In this document: positions 46,501-61,091 of the stretch, in pieces
Numbering within the stretch: the stretch's first letter is position 1
Layout: each line of letters opens with the position of its first letter
NCBI GenBank assembly: GCA_034509425.1
Contig: JAVTVJ010000230.1
Coordinates: 496,001-560,000 of the forward strand
DNA: 64,000 nucleotides
Origin: Eopsaltria australis
Lineage: Eukaryota; Chordata; Aves; Passeriformes; Petroicidae
Direction of reading: 5' to 3'
Notes under the pieces: model-generated
The model's database searches: none
The model's input: the letters and a program-made list of their open reading frames with translations, nothing else
What the model was told of the DNA's origin: nothing
Position numbers and translations under genes: made by a program

Positions 46501-49500
46501 ACCAGTTTGCCTTGACAAGACTCACATGGCAATTTTGTACACCATTCTCTCAGTAATTACTAATGAATAGGATGAACAGATTTTTATAATTTTTAAAAAA
46601 CTCTTTCTCTGGTTCATAGATTTTTCTCTCCCTTTACAGGGTAAAAAATTCTTAAGGAATTCCTTCTGCTGTAAGATTTTTTTGTTGAGGGAACATGTGT
46701 CTTTTATTTCCAGAACATTATATACAGATATATTGCCAAACAAGAGATTTTTTTCCCAATAGATAATAGCTAAAAAAAGAAAAAAGCACTTCAGACTTAA
46801 AGTTAAATCATTCAAACCAGTAAGAACATCAACAGGAGCTCATTTGTGCTGTTTATTAGAGAGATGTTACTAATACCAAATGGTCAGCAAAGATTCCACA
46901 GAAAAATGTTCCCTAAGCGCAGTAAATTTTAATGATCACTTTGCTGAAAATTGAATATATTTAGATAAAATACTCAGTGCAGGTAATGGTTCTGCTTACC
47001 ATAGAATACACTTAATCAAACAAAAGTACTCCAGAAACACTCTTTGAGTGCCTTTATTTGACTGAGTCCAGCTGGGAACTCCACATATGTTAGGAATAAG
47101 ATTTGCAGTTAATTGGCAAAAGCTTAAAAGATTTGAGAAAGGTTCTTCTGCACAGGAGGACATAATCCACATCCACAGAAAGTCATATTTGACTCACAGA
47201 TGCAGCTCCATCTTGAAGACGAGCTCCTGATGACAATTTCTAGCAGAGCTGGAGCTGAAGCATCTTCTGCTGTTACACAAGCTCCCATTTGCCTGAAGCC
47301 TTTCAGGACTGAGACTGTTCCTCCTGCATGTGAGGACATGCAAGAAGTGCCTCACAGCAACCGAGTCACTTTTCTTACATAAAACTTAAACAAAACAAAC
47401 TCTTAGTAAAATAACATCTACTGGAGCCATTGGCTTATCCCAGAGACAGCAGAAATTTGCTAAATAGCTCTAGCCCTAGAGGATGTTTACAGTTTAAGAT
47501 TTGTTTAGTGCTTATGGCACGATTTGTGCCATATGTTCTTTTCCTTAGTTTTCTCTGCAAAACATTTTTATTAGATGTGGAGCACAAGGAACTTACATCT
47601 TCCCACTTACAGTAGCATCATCCTTCCAGGGCAAGCTGCAACCAAGCAACATGTCCCTTGAATTTTTTATCTGGTCTCTGGCAGCAGAGAGAAGTTGCAA
47701 CTGATGAGCCTGACCTACTGAAACCTGGTCTGGTAGAATGGAGTGTGCATGGAATATAGAACATAATTGGTTTTTTCATGACAGTCTGTATTCCTCTTGG
47801 GAGAAAACCTCCTTTGGAGACTGTTTCCAGCAGATAGCCTGGGACGCTCTGAAATGAGTCTTTCAGTAAAAAGCAGCATGCTTGGTGTTATTAATCCTAC
47901 TGAAATTACAGCTGCAGTAGTGCATGAATGAGCAAGCATAACTTGTCATGATCACTCTGAAGTGAAAGGCTGAAACTTTCAGTCGACACGGAAGGGCTTC
48001 TATATTCTTCTGAGCCTTCTTGAAGGGACTGAGTGTTGATGCTTTGGCATACAGTGGAAAATCAGGGAGTAAGCCACAAAGACATTGGGAAAAAAAGATC
48101 TGAAATTAAATTATGTCAGTTGGCCCTTGCAGTGGCCAGACTCACAATATTCCACTTGGTATTTCTGCTTACACTTTTGCTGAACCTGCCATTGCTGTTT
48201 ATGCTTCATGTCTTTGTGCAGGGCCTGCATCATCCCTACCCTTCTCCATCAGAAAGAAATGGGAGACTGGAATGGCTTTTCTTTATTTCAGGTGTCACTG
48301 ACCATATTCAGTAGGCAAGAAAAAGCACCTTTACTCTCTGGTAAAATGGAGTCAGCAGTGCTTGACTCAAAGCACAGCTCAGTAGAAAACTTGATAACTG
48401 TTGTTCCTTTTAATTTTAGCCTATTCTTAACACCCTCTTCAAAGTGTACATATATTGTTTGGGGAACTTCACTAAAAATAGATTGAGGGTGCTAATTTGG
48501 CTGTAAACATAATGCATCTTGCATCTTTGAAGTAAGTTGTTTAATGATTTCACTGAAATCAAAACAGCTCGCTAACTGTTAATTAAGCATCTTCATCTGG
48601 CAGGTCACAGCCTATAGAATTAAAACTGTGAATAGTAAAATGAAAGAAACACAAAAGAGTTTCTTTTGATCTGGAGATTTTCCCCACCAGAATGAGATCA
48701 CAAATGCTTTATTATCTTTCATAAACTGATGGAAGTTCAAAGCTAACATGACACAGAAATTGGTTGTCCTTATTGGATTAAATGTCAATTATTCAATCAG
48801 ATATAGTTGTGGTTATGACAATTCCATAAGAGTGCAAGAGTGAATAAAACCAGCAAGTATGGTAATCATACACAGTCACAAAAATGTTTAGACTTTCCTT
48901 GGAGCACCATTACTACTAGTGGAAATAAAATTCAGCATTTTACTGTGCAGTGCCAGAAACAAAATAAGCAAGATGTTGGAAACATTTGAAAAGATGCAAC
49001 TTTCATTTAATATGCAGCTGTGCCCAGCTGATTGCCAGAAGACCGAGGATGTGCCTCTGCTTACTGGGGGATAGCAATAAAAGCCAGTTATTGACTGTAT
49101 TTCCAGTCAAACAGTCTGCAAAAGCTGCCTCCAGAGAAACACTGGGGACTCAGGAGCAAAGCACAGAATCTGATGGGATGAGGTCCCTCTGAGTGCAGAA
49201 ACTGCCCATGGCCTGGGTCCTGCTGCCATACTGCTCAAACTCTGAGACCTGTCAGAAATGAGTAAATAATAAGGAATTAGTCAGGACTATATTTCATTTG
49301 ATGTAAAAATATATTCTTCATTGCTCATATACATCTTCAAAAAATGGATGCTGCTGAAAACCCCTGCCAGTTTTGTAGCAGGAAATTTGCAAAAGCCCTT
49401 AAAAACATAACATGTATGTGAGCTCTGCTTTGAATACTAATCCTAAATGGAGACCCTACTTCTTCATCAATTCTTTGATGTAGTTGCATTCTCTGGACTT

Positions 49501-49570
49501 TTTTGGTGAGGATTTTTTTCACATCAATACCTTCTTTGTTTTATGTAGGGAAAAATGTGAATGAGCTCTG

Positions 49571-49613
49571 AATATATATATATATAAATATAAATATAAA
49601 TATATATATATAA
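49571..49613. repeat. AT microsatellite
   Basis: Interrupted (AT)n with three TAAATA-type units in the middle; a simple repeat. Confidence 0.95.
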
Positions 49614-52600
49614 CTCCATATGATGGTTAAAGGAAATCTATAGGAACCACCCATTGATGTTAAGCAAACAATTTTTTTAAATTAACATCTGGTTAAATGA
49701 ATATGACACAAATCATATATAGCCTGAATGAGTCTTTACTTACTGTAAGAAAGGTATTGATATACAGTGTAATACAGAATGGAGAATAACCAGTGTTTTT
49801 CCATTCATCTTGAGAGCTTTCCATGGATATTACAGCTTCCAAACTTTTCACAGACAAGACTTGTCATGGCCATTTTTGGAACCACTATTATCACAAGTTA
49901 TTAAAAACATGGACCAAAAATTAATTTGATTGGATGCTGTGATACAGCAGCCTGGAGAGTTTAATTGTGATACACATAGGAGAGCAACTGTGGTTTAGAA
50001 ATTTGAACAGAAACAACCATATTTGAGAGTTAAATCAGATAAAAACCAAAAATAATAATGTGCTTTTTCATTTCCTCCCCTATTTCCAGTGCTAGTACTA
50101 AAACAACACCTCCAAGAATATTCCTGCCTAAGCCACCATATCACAGTGATGTAAAACCTTACTGTGCAGAAAAATGAGAAGTATGCAAGTGAAAGATATA
50201 ATAAATGCTTTCCTGAAATTGAATCAAACAACTTCCCCTTGAAGGTATTTTGCTGTTGTACTTCTATGGTAAAATTGGTTGCTTTCATTATCCCTGCTGA
50301 GAATACAGGCTATTAACATCCTTAAAATAATTCTGCTCCTGCAAGTATCTCTGTGAGGGAAATGACTATGGATGAGGCAGACTGTAGGGCTGTCTAGAAT
50401 GGATAGTAGCTTTTATAAGCAAATCATGACAAACAAGACATTTAAGCCTGAGACTAATAAGCAGCTACAGGAACTTAGTTTCATTCCTGGTCTGTTGTAT
50501 TTCTGCTTTTGGATGACTAGAGGTGCATTTAGAAGAGAGCTATTGACGCAAGCACACAGCTGAAGAGCGCATAGGAGCCTTTCCCAAGCTTGTATTGAAT
50601 GACTTTTTATTTTTTTAGAAAAGTTATACCAACATTTTCCAAGGTATAAACCAAATCTTGTATATGTGCATTACACATCCACTGAACACCTAACACCTAT
50701 GATTGGAAAATGCAAAAATTCCTCAAAATTTGGGTTTGCTTGGGAACGGAAAGGAAGAAACCAAGGTTCTACATTTAGCCAGGTGCTTGATATTTATTTT
50801 TGAGGGCTGATTCCTGGCCTTACTGACTGCAATGAACTCTTTGTGACTGAAACAGAGCACACAGATATTTCCACTGTCTGGTTTTCTCTGGTTCACAAGC
50901 CCTCCAGCTCTGAAAGTCTATTAGAAATTGTGAATATGGGAAGGAAGCTTTTCAGATTCAAGCAAACTGCACTTCCTTGAGAAAAACTTCCCAACCACCA
51001 CTGATGATGCAAGGGACAGAATATCCTGTGCCAAGGAAGAGCAAAGGGCTGCTCAAATGCTTCCAGCTTTTTTTGATCCTCAAGGCAGGAAGAAAGGCTT
51101 GGGTTTTTGCTTGCCATGGCTGGTTGTGCCTGGGGCACAGAGCATGTCTTTGGTGGGGCAGGGCAGTTTCTCAAGGGTGAAACAGAGTTCATCAGGGAAA
51201 TGCGGGCTCACGTCTCTCCAGCACTTTTACTGGACACAAGTTTCAGTTCTTTTTGCAACATTGTCATCCCTTTTATTCAGCTTGGTGCCCTGGTAGGAAA
51301 GACACAGGAAATGGACATACCTGACCTGCTAACATTGAAGGGTGCATTAGATGCAATTGTACTAAAATTAGGGTCTGTTCAGTGCAAGCAGAGCTTTACA
51401 AGAGTTCTTTGTCCAATGCATGAAACATAGATAGTCTCAAAGCAAATAGAGGCAAATGAGGAAAGTCTGATGTACAGTGAGTATTTAAGAACAGTAAAGT
51501 AGAATAGCAAGGAATTAATTTCTTCAAGGCTATTGGCTGTGAGTCTGGGACTTTCTATGTGCCTTACATAAAGTTCTACTGTTCGACATGAGTAAAATTT
51601 TCATCTACTTTTACCAGCTCAAATCATTACCCCCTCTCTTTTATAAGATAAATATACTCAATAAGAAGGGTTTCAGCTAATGAGTTCAATATAATTGAAA
51701 GGCCATTCAACATCCTTTTTCCTGAGCAGATGCTCCAATGAGTCAACCCCAACTCATCATTTGGTTTCACAGAGTTGAAGATCATGTTAAGAACTACAAG
51801 CCCCCTGATTGTTTGTTTAAAGGAATCCAAATATAGCCTCTTTTTATGTTTTAGTACCTAGAGAATAAAACAGCTGTCAACAATATGTTCTTCTGAGTGA
51901 CATTCCTATGCACACCAAGTCTGTTGTTTCTAATTTAAAAAATACAGCCACAGTCAATAGTCACCCACAGACAGGTGTGCAGTCCAAATATAAATTTTAT
52001 ATTTGCCAGCACATATGCAAATTAAATATGAAGTTGGTAATACTAAATTTTACACAGTGGAAAAGTAAGAGCTCTAAAATTAATATCAAACGCCTTGACA
52101 CTGTCAGATGGTTACCAGGTGCCTTACCCTATGAATTTCCCATTATTAAGGACACATTTAAGAAACATAATTTGTGGTGCACTACGTCACTGAAATTGCC
52201 AAATTCAGATGTTGAATTATGCAGGGTAAAATTTCTCATGCTGGACAGATTTAAATAGCTCAATGCATGGATATTTTTGTCCCATGGGCTCTGTGAGCAC
52301 TTAATATGGACATTTTGAAGTTGGCAAGCTGAGGATCCCTGATCAGGGTCACTGAGTAAAAAGGTGTGACACTCCTGTATACGGTAGGGTTGAATAGATC
52401 CACAGATCTGAATAAAACAAAGTCCCAGCTTCAGAAACCAGTTACAGACTTCTATTTTACGTACAGTGAGTAGAAAAGTATCTGACAAAGTCCTGAGCAT
52501 ATTGATGTCACTGGCAAAACCCCTATAGAGTTTTAATAAACCCCTGTCCACTGACTCTAAAAGTAACTATTATAATATCAAAAAATGTTTTGGATAGAGC

Positions 52601-53998
52601 ATAGGAGTAGGAGTTGCCTCATTTAATATAACACATTGTATGATTTAAAACTTACTTTTGTCTTTGTTTCTGCTTAACTAACTATGATGTCTGAGGATGT
52701 GTGGAAGAAATTGTGTAGAACTTCCAAGTAAAGATACCTAAGTTCCCATTGAGTTTCTTTTCTCATGAAAAAGTGCAAAACCATTATTTTTAAAGAAGGA
52801 AGGGAGGGTAAGTTGAGGAATGAAAACCAAGCATTCTGAGACATTTCTGTGTGAGAGTATTATTTCATTTAGCCAGGAATAGTGAGCATGCCAGACAAAT
52901 GGGGTGTATTTTAACATGGGGGCACGATAGTTGCAACCACAAACATTCACACTCTCACTTTGCTCAATCCCCCCCTTTTTTTAAAGTTTCTGTCCATGTC
53001 TGGAATTCATTACATATTAGCACATTTCTGATGCAGCACACTTCTTATACAAGTGTGGGGCTGGGAATCACCACCATGTGTTTCCGTCTCTACACACTGG
53101 AAATACTCTCCACTTGCAGTGGCTGGAAGCACCTTCCATGAGCAATGCCATCGAAAGCCATTGCCGAGACAGAAAAAACACAGCAGTTTACTGATAGCAG
53201 TTTATTGCTTTGAAGGAAATGCCTGAGATGGGTAGTGACCCAGAAACCTCTATTATTGGCCTATGATTTTTAATTTAATAAAATTTTGATAAGCCCAAGA
53301 TAATCTTGAGTGATGTACTGGTATGGAAACAATCTAGTTCAAAGGATGATTAATCTGTTCCAGTGTGATAAATGTTAAACAAGGATAATTAATTCCAGAT
53401 TTTTAGATTCAAGAACTTAGGCTTCTGCATGGCTAATCAAATACATAAAATGGTAAGATAATGCAGGAAGTCTGATCACATCTCACATGCCACACCAGAA
53501 GCCTCATCTATCATAAAAGAAATAATCTTATTCTTGAAGCAACTTGACAGCACAGTCAGACATTGGACCTAAAACTACCCACATCAAGTCATCAATCCAA
53601 AGCATACTGGTTGGGTACTCACCTTGGAAGGACTTCTGTAATCCACGTGCTCTTTCACACAACTTTGCATGTGTATGCAAGTCTTCATTTTGATCTCTGG
53701 TTGGAAGTACTCAATTTATATCATTCTAGATCACAGTAGATGTCAAACCATTAAAATTTGGAATCAAACCTGGCAACCTTGGATATAACTCTAAATAATT
53801 CATCCATGTTTAGTGTACAGTTCCTAGATGCATCTCTTCATATTTTGGGGAAGTGAAGTCTGACATGCATAATGAAGTATGAGGTTCACTACTATAAACC
53901 AATATTTATCCAGGAGGTAATAGTTACACTAAAGTACACTTTTCCCATATTTAAGTAAATGATACCGTGAGACTAATAAGATTTTAAAACATAAGGTT

Positions 53999-54020
53999 AA
54001 AAAAAAAAAAAAAAAAAAAA
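53999..54020. repeat. Poly-A run of 22
   Basis: An uninterrupted A tract on the plus strand, the longest homopolymer in the window. No recognisable retroposed gene or transposon precedes it. Confidence 0.95.
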
Positions 54021-57000
54021 GGGAAACCCAGAAAATTTAGGATGATCCTGAATAAGTAAGGAGATTGGCAAAGAATACATTGTGTGGGGGCAGTTGCAGT
54101 CTTCCTGTAAGATCTGGGCTACTTGTGCTAGAGGCAAAGAGGAAAATTATCACCAGAGAATAATGACTGAGTTCACCCTGAGGAATTTCTGACATGATTG
54201 CCTGGCTTCTGATACTTGGTTGCCTAAATTACAGCTGTCACCAAAATGTGCCATTTTTAAGAAAAATGAAATGGTTGTTTGAAACAAACTCTTCACTGTA
54301 GAGTCATATAATGCCTGTGAAGTACATCATCCTGAGTTTCTGAAACTTTCACAGCTGATGGAAATAACAAGATGTAAAGCAAAGACAAAATGGAATTGAG
54401 CAATAAGTCTTGGGGCTACATTACGTCTTAACTTGAACTACAATATTCAGGCATTAGACTCTAACGTATGCTAAGGTGACTCTAATGCAACTCTGATCTG
54501 GCTTCCAAAACAGGTTTTAGAAAATTATTAAAAACTGTTTTTTTCTGACTGGAAAAAATTTGGAAGGAAGGAAGCCACTTCAAGAATTTCCATGTTGTTC
54601 AAAGAAAGCACAACCACATCACCAATGTGTCTTTTAGAAATGTGGAGAGTGATTAGACCAAGTAATGTGAGTTTGCCAAAAGGCACAATGAGAAAGGCTG
54701 CTTAGAGGACTTGTAAGAAACTGTGCTCAGTCACTTGAAGCTTTCCTACTTTGTTTGACTGTTCAAAAAACACTTTCAGAGAAAGAGGCACTATTTTTAC
54801 ACTATGTGATACTGAAAAGTGCTCCAAAGTGGGCAGAATTGAATAGATGGAGCAAAGGTTCTATTTTAACATAAAATTGTAGTTCATTAAATACAGTGAG
54901 AAGACAAAGAGAAATTAAAGATTTGATATACACCATTTAAAGCCAGATAACACTTAGAACCGAGAAATTATTAGACTTCTAGAAAGAGAGGAGGCTTATT
55001 TTACAAAATTTTCCCTTTTTCCAGACATTAACTTGGGTTAACTGAAGCCAGAAGAACTAAAACCTAGCAAGCAGTATTTTATAAAAATTAGGAGCTGCAG
55101 TTGGTACCACTGTACCCAGTATCCCTAGCAGATGGGAGTAGTGAGTAAACACACTAAGTCCATGAGTAGAACCATGCCAAGAATGCCATCAACAAACAGT
55201 ACTTAGGAGGTAGATATTCAAAGAATATCTTGTGCTGCACAGCAGCAGGGAGTTTCTGTTTCTGTTACTGGGATTTATTTCATTCTGTTGAGCTTCTTTT
55301 TGTTTTAGATCTTGGGATTATGGGTCTATTAGAAACATGTCAGTAGAAGAAAAGATTTCCCCTCCATTATTGTATGTACACATTGAAAGAGAAATCTGAA
55401 GGGCTGCCACCTCTGAATGCTCCTGTCTGGGGAAATCTCCCATGAAATACAAGTATGCAAATAAATATATAAATGTCTGTTCGTGCATCACACATACTTC
55501 ATAATATGTTGATGCTTGACTGTAACTGCATTGAGTTACTAAGGGTTGGAATGACAACAGCAAATGTCAGAACTGTATTCGAACACTCACAGAACTTGAA
55601 CTCCATTTTTGTCTATTCATAAATATCCAAGATAAATTTCTCTGGAACCACAATTTTAATAAAACAAGGCTTAATAAAAGAAAGAAATTCATTTGTAATG
55701 GAAAGAAACTGGATATTTTTCCACTCTTGAAAGGGATTTGTACAAGTACTTGAAAGATCCTAAGTTTGGCTCTTAGTTCAGATTTCTTCAGAATTTTTCC
55801 TCTAGAAAGAGAGTGAAATGTTGATACAAACCAGTTTGTGTTTTGCAGCATATTAATATACTAATTTTCTCAAGGAGAGAGAAGAAGGGGAAACATTACT
55901 GTAGAGGAATGGCCAATGTCCTGAGAACAACCTGAAATGCCAGCTTAGCATTTTTGCACTTCAAAAGTGTCTTTGACTTTTATAAACAGCCATGATGGTA
56001 AAATTGAGGCTGTTAAAAATACATGGTTTACTTCAGTAGTTTATAATTCACAGTGGCATTTAGTGGGTGGAGTTGTAAATTAGTAAGTGGACTGTTGCCA
56101 CAGCAGAGTAGGCTGCTGCTCTGCAAAGGAGCAGCTTTGCTAAGAATAGGAATGTGGTCACGATGATAATGAACAAGGGCTCCACATGCCTGAAACGTTG
56201 ATGGGAGACTGGGAGATGGTTGTTGGATGTTTAACAGCTGCTCTAGAAATTAGATGTTATCAAAGATCTGTTTGAAAGATTGAGCTGGATGAAAAGCATG
56301 CAAAACTTAACCAGTAAGACCTGGTTTCAATTTTTAGTAGCGCTACTGAAAGGCAGAGTGGCACATGAAATATTTATGTTGTCAATAAATTGGAAGGTAC
56401 AGTTTTACAGCCAACAAAATGCTATGTTTATTCTGCTGCAAGAGGAAGGCAGGATTGCAGCAGTCTCTACACATAAAAGGATCTTTTTCCCTGTCACTTT
56501 CAAATGAAGTAGATTAATGTGCCAAGAAAGAATTACAATATGTTAATCAGGTATTTGATCTGGTCTGTCAAACACTCAAAGAAAAAAGTCAGTTACTTCC
56601 TGGAAACTATATTCATGTTCCAAATAAACCCAGCTTTTCAAAGGCACTAGATTTCTCTGAGGGGGTATGATTTACTTATCACTAGGATGATTTGCCTTTG
56701 GACTCTTAGTAGCTGTAACAGCCTTATTCAAAGGTTGAAAGCCAACAGTATTATATCAGAAATCCTGAGTGAAGGGTGCAGATAGGTATGGATGCCAATA
56801 TAAAACTCGCCACTTTCAACTTTTGGAAGCTTTACTACTGAGTGACAGTTGCTGTATGATTGCTGTTCAGCCAGAAGTAGACAGGACAATATTCTGAACC
56901 CAAATGCATGACCTCCATGACTGCAATAATTTCATGTTTTTGACTGCTTAAATTCCCAGTCGGTGGACATCAACAGAGTGCTTTCACTTTTCTGGCCTTA

Positions 57001-59381
57001 AGATACTTGTTTGAGCTATGTCAACCTTAAAGTGATCCACAGGAAACTTGCACTGAAAAGCAAAAGAAAAAAAAACTGTATGAAATCATTGTGTCTACTT
57101 CACATGCTGCACAACCCTTTCCTATGGGGCCCTGCTTTGATCCCTGTTTGTGCTGGCCAGCTCTCGGCCCCCCAGAGCAGAAAGGGCTGCATACAGATGT
57201 TACACTGCTAAACAGCTCATCAGTAGAGGAAAGCAGGTCACTTCTCCTGTAGGAAGATCACCAACAAAGTGATTTTGTCACACGAAGTCTAATCTGGCTC
57301 TTTTCTGAGTCGGAATGCTGGACACATTTCTAGCAGAAGACATTTTAATCTGCAGTCCCTCCCTAAACTTTCCCAGATAACCAAATGTTGATTTCATTCA
57401 CTATTAAATAGACAAAAGAACTTCTCAAAAGGATTGCTGTGCTAGTAACCTATCACACTCCACTGAGGACTCATCCATATGGAGCTCAGTGTGGAGACAG
57501 GTTTCTGGTACAAAATTATTGAGTATCTCTGCTCTTACTGGAAAGATTTCATCTTACAGGAGAATTTATAGCAATTTTTGTGACATAGATAGGAAACAGA
57601 AGATCTTTTATCAAATTTAAGCCACTAATAAACTACTTGGCAGATAGGATTTAAGGGGTCAGGTTCCAAGTAGCCCTAAGACTTATGCTCTTAAGGTTTA
57701 AATTCTGTGTTCCCACACATTAACAAAACTAAAGCATATAAGATTGCAATAGCGAGTAGGGAATCCAGGTCAGCTCTTTAAGATCTGCCAGTTTCAGGAC
57801 TCTACATGCTTACAATTTAACCTAATTAAAGCCATGGAATTATAATTGAATATTGAAACATGCTGGCTAGAAAGTGACTCTGTCAACCTCAAATCACTTC
57901 ATTTCTTTTAACTCTGAAATCCCGTCCCATGATGAAATGCATGCAGCAGTGTATCCCACTCTGACAAGGGGCACCCTACAGATTTAAATGTGGTGTCATC
58001 TCTGAACCACATTTTAAAATGGGGATTTGGAAGCTACCAGCAACAGTGGGATTTGTTTCCCGGAGCCCAACTCTTCCTGCCCAGCTGATGCCTTCCGGGA
58101 CAGTAGGTGGCACACGGCTCATAAGGGGATTTGAGCACACTGGTCCTTACCCTAACAGCTCGTTAACTCCTGGCTACTTTCTGTGTGTGCTGGCCAGTCA
58201 AGAACTGAAGCACCCTTTTAAATCGTGCATTCCCTGCTGGCAGAGTCTCTCTTCACCCAGCTATCAATGACTGAACAAACTGATTTAAAAGCAGATCCAT
58301 AGTAATCACACTTAAGTCATTCCTGGAAGACTCCACAGCAAAAAAAAGAAGAGAACTAATTAATTATTTAATATGGGTAGCAAATAAAGAAACATACAGA
58401 TACGGGGGGGGGAGGGAATTGTAACACTGCATGTGGCTTTGATTTGATTTACAAGAACACTTGGCATCAGTTCAGCCGTGGGTTCTCTTACATACCTTGG
58501 ATCATACTGAGCCAGCTTCTGTGAAAAATTACAACAAAATCCTTTCAAAATCAAAAAATTCTACAACACGCAAATGGATAACATTTGACTGTGTACCTTA
58601 GTAAGCCTACAGTAAAAATGGCTTCTTACTAGGAAAGCTAAATAAACTGGGATAGAGAATATATGTTTTTTTCTTTCTCTGTGCTGTTCTTAACCTGCTA
58701 AAATCTCTTTCTGCTGGAAGAGCTCATCACTGAAAGCATGGTCTAACTTTTATATAGAATCTCTGAGTTTTACTGCTTTTCTGGCCAAGGACTTTCTGCA
58801 CAGAAGAGAAACATTCCTGCTTGCTAAGGGCCCTGTGAAAGAGCAGTATTGGACTAAAAATATAATCACAAAAGCAAGCACAGTATGGACCAGGAACTGT
58901 GGGTTTGATACTTTCTCTGTCCATACTTACAGCAATAAGATGTTTCATTTGACTGTATTCAAAAACTGCAACAGCATATTCAGCATTTTTTTTGGGAAAT
59001 GACAAATTAAAATCGCATTGGAAAAAAGGCTGAGAGGTGAGATGCTGGCAACACCATCCTTACCAAAGGGTTCTAAAATTGTCTAGAGAAGACAACACCC
59101 CCAAAAGCAAGCCTAATTAGTCTATTTCTTACTACAAAACTGTGTCACTTTGCTATGTGATGCAGACAATAAAAATAAATTGCTTTAAAGAAAAATAGTA
59201 GAATCCCAAAATGCAGCCAAATCAGTAAAGCTGTATCCAAGAACTTTGTGGTACGGCACACGGATTTCTATACTGCAAAATGAACTAGACAAGAATTAAT
59301 TTAGCTATACATTACACAGTTACTAAAAATACAAACAGCAACCTCAACTAAATGCCAGATCCTTCCGTAGTTAGATAAAGT

Positions 59382-59399
59382 TTTATTATTTACTTTATT
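59382..59399 (-). terminator. Distal poly-A signal candidates for ODF2L
   Basis: Two AATAAA hexamers on the minus strand at 59382-59387 and 59394-59399, about 1.57 kb past the ODF2L stop. Either could be a distal polyadenylation signal. Confidence 0.35.
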
Positions 59400-59807
59400 A
59401 GGAATAATCCACAATAAATTGTCCTTAATTAATTTTTTAAATGCAAAAGACATGATAAATTAATACTAGTTCAAAAAGGAGCTGAGTAAAAACAAATTAT
59501 CTTTGTGACTATCAGCCCTATTTCTACCATGCAACCCACCCACCCCCAAAAAAAGGTAATGGAGAGCAAACTAAAAAGGAAAAAAACCCCAAAATCTAAT
59601 TTCCTGGATAGTAAAATACAGGCTGTACATCTTTGTATCATGTCCCAATGAAAAGTGTACAGTTTTTCAGTAGGAGCTTTGGAAAACCACTCATGCACTG
59701 GACTGAACAATTTATTTCTGAACCCTTTCCTTCATACATGATGACTTTCAAAAAAGTTTTGATATTTTATAAGTAGCACAATCACAACTGAATGAATACA
59801 AATATTT

Positions 59808-59820
59808 GTGTGTGTGTGTA
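59808..59820. repeat. Short GT repeat
   Basis: About six GT units within the presumed ODF2L 3' flank. Confidence 0.85.
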
Positions 59821-59885
59821 ATGCAAACCCCCCAGATTTTAAAGAAATATTTGCTACTAACATGTCATATATAATAAATGAACAT

Positions 59886-59891
59886 TTTATT
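59886..59891 (-). terminator. Proximal poly-A signal candidate for ODF2L
   Basis: AATAAA on the minus strand about 1.07 kb downstream of the likely ODF2L stop codon. Which signal is used cannot be decided from sequence alone. Confidence 0.35.
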
Positions 59892-60963
59892 TTTAAAAAG
59901 TGCACAGAAGCAGATCATTAGCACACATCAGTATTTGTTAGGTGGATAAACATTTGCAAAAAAAAAAAAGGTCCATATTCAACACATTACTAATAACTAA
60001 CAATGAAATAGAATGGGTATTGTCTATGAACTAACTTGTATTTTTGATCCAAAAAATATTATTTAAATATACTTTGTAAATCACATATATTTAACTGAAT
60101 GTGCTATTTTTAAAAAACATATCACAGCATATATTTCCAAAACAAATTAGAATTTAGAGCTGAAACTAAATCCAGATTTGCTTTTTGTATTAGTCCTGTA
60201 TCAGCTGAATATTTACATGTGCTTTACCTGAGGCACAAGTCAGTCTTACTGACCATCAGCTCTTGAACTCAGAGAAATACTTAAATATCTTACTGGAGCT
60301 GTGTCACCAGGGTGTATCAGCACATTCAGGCTTAAACTATACCTGTATCTAAAATATTTTCCTACTTATATTTATAAAATATACCTATAGTATATTCCTG
60401 AACATAATGAGATGTAGAGGAAAATGTCTGGATGGGACAGCCTTGTGGTGGCAACTCTCCCGTGTAGTGCAGCAGTGTGGGCTGTATTGGTGCCAAACTA
60501 CAGGGGGAAAAAGGGAAGGATTCTAACGATCTCAATTGTTTTAATAGGTTAGATAGCATTGAATTGAAAGATAATCCACGATCACCTGCATTTACCATGG
60601 ACTAAAAGGACTCATGTAAGATTTTACAGCCCAGGACATTCACAGACCAATTCTGTGTGCAAACCCCACGCATACACACCTGGTCCTGCTGTCATGCACT
60701 CAGCCTCTGCCCTGCTGTGCCATGGATAACACAATGGCTTATAGCAGTGGTATCAGCTCCATTCCCCACGTGTGACCAGCCCATAGGATACATAGTAATG
60801 ACTGACCTGTTTCTCCTGCCCACAACAGAGGTTTTCCTAGGGAAGAATTAACATCATAGAACTCAATCTGGCAAAATAGTGTAAGGCCTCAACCACTTTG
60901 CCTCCAACAAGACTGGGAGCCCAATCTTGACAGCTTTCTTCACTATAAAACAGATTAAAGAAT

Positions 60964-61091
60964 TCAGCCAAACATAGTTACATATGCATCTTTCAAAAAC
61001 TGCACATAATTTTGGATGCTCTGGTTCTTGCTCTCTGACTTCTGCAGGCTGTTCTCCAGCTTTTCAAATGTACTTCATGGTGCTTTTCATT
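60964..61091 (-). pseudogene. ODF2L: ODF2L terminal exon with apparent one-base frame break
   Basis: The acceptor is TTTCATTAG. In phase 0 from the previous exon it begins NEKHHEVHLK, which reads as good coiled-coil. At the A-run 61061-61064 the frame that looks coding shifts by one. Beyond it, LENSLQKSESKNQSIQNYVQ and FLKDAYVTMFG end at TGA 60964-60966. The unshifted frame instead runs through a Trp/Arg-rich tail and stops at 60993-60995. A five-A run in place of four would join the halves, so one A appears to be missing here. This could be an assembly or sequencing error in a homopolymer, a real C-terminal change, or a different terminal exon in use. The 'pseudogene' type marks only the broken exon; the gene as a whole looks intact. 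Confidence 0.7.

Larger units (their letters stand above)
38606..59370. other. Intergenic, COL24A1 to ODF2L (right part)
   Basis: More than 20 kb of AT-rich DNA without a gene I can support. It contains simple repeats (listed separately) and many short open frames of the size expected by chance. I saw no tRNA, conserved RNA structure or recognisable transposon, but old transposons and conserved non-coding elements could be missed by eye. Confidence 0.65.
59400..60963 (-). other. Presumed ODF2L 3' UTR and 3' flank
   Basis: AT-rich sequence between the ODF2L stop and the distal AATAAA candidates. I see no coding potential. How much is transcribed is unknown. Confidence 0.45.

Noticed and set aside
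53999..54020. Poly-A run as the tail of a processed pseudogene
   Set aside because: No recognisable coding sequence or target-site duplication next to it, and L1-type retroposition is rare in birds.
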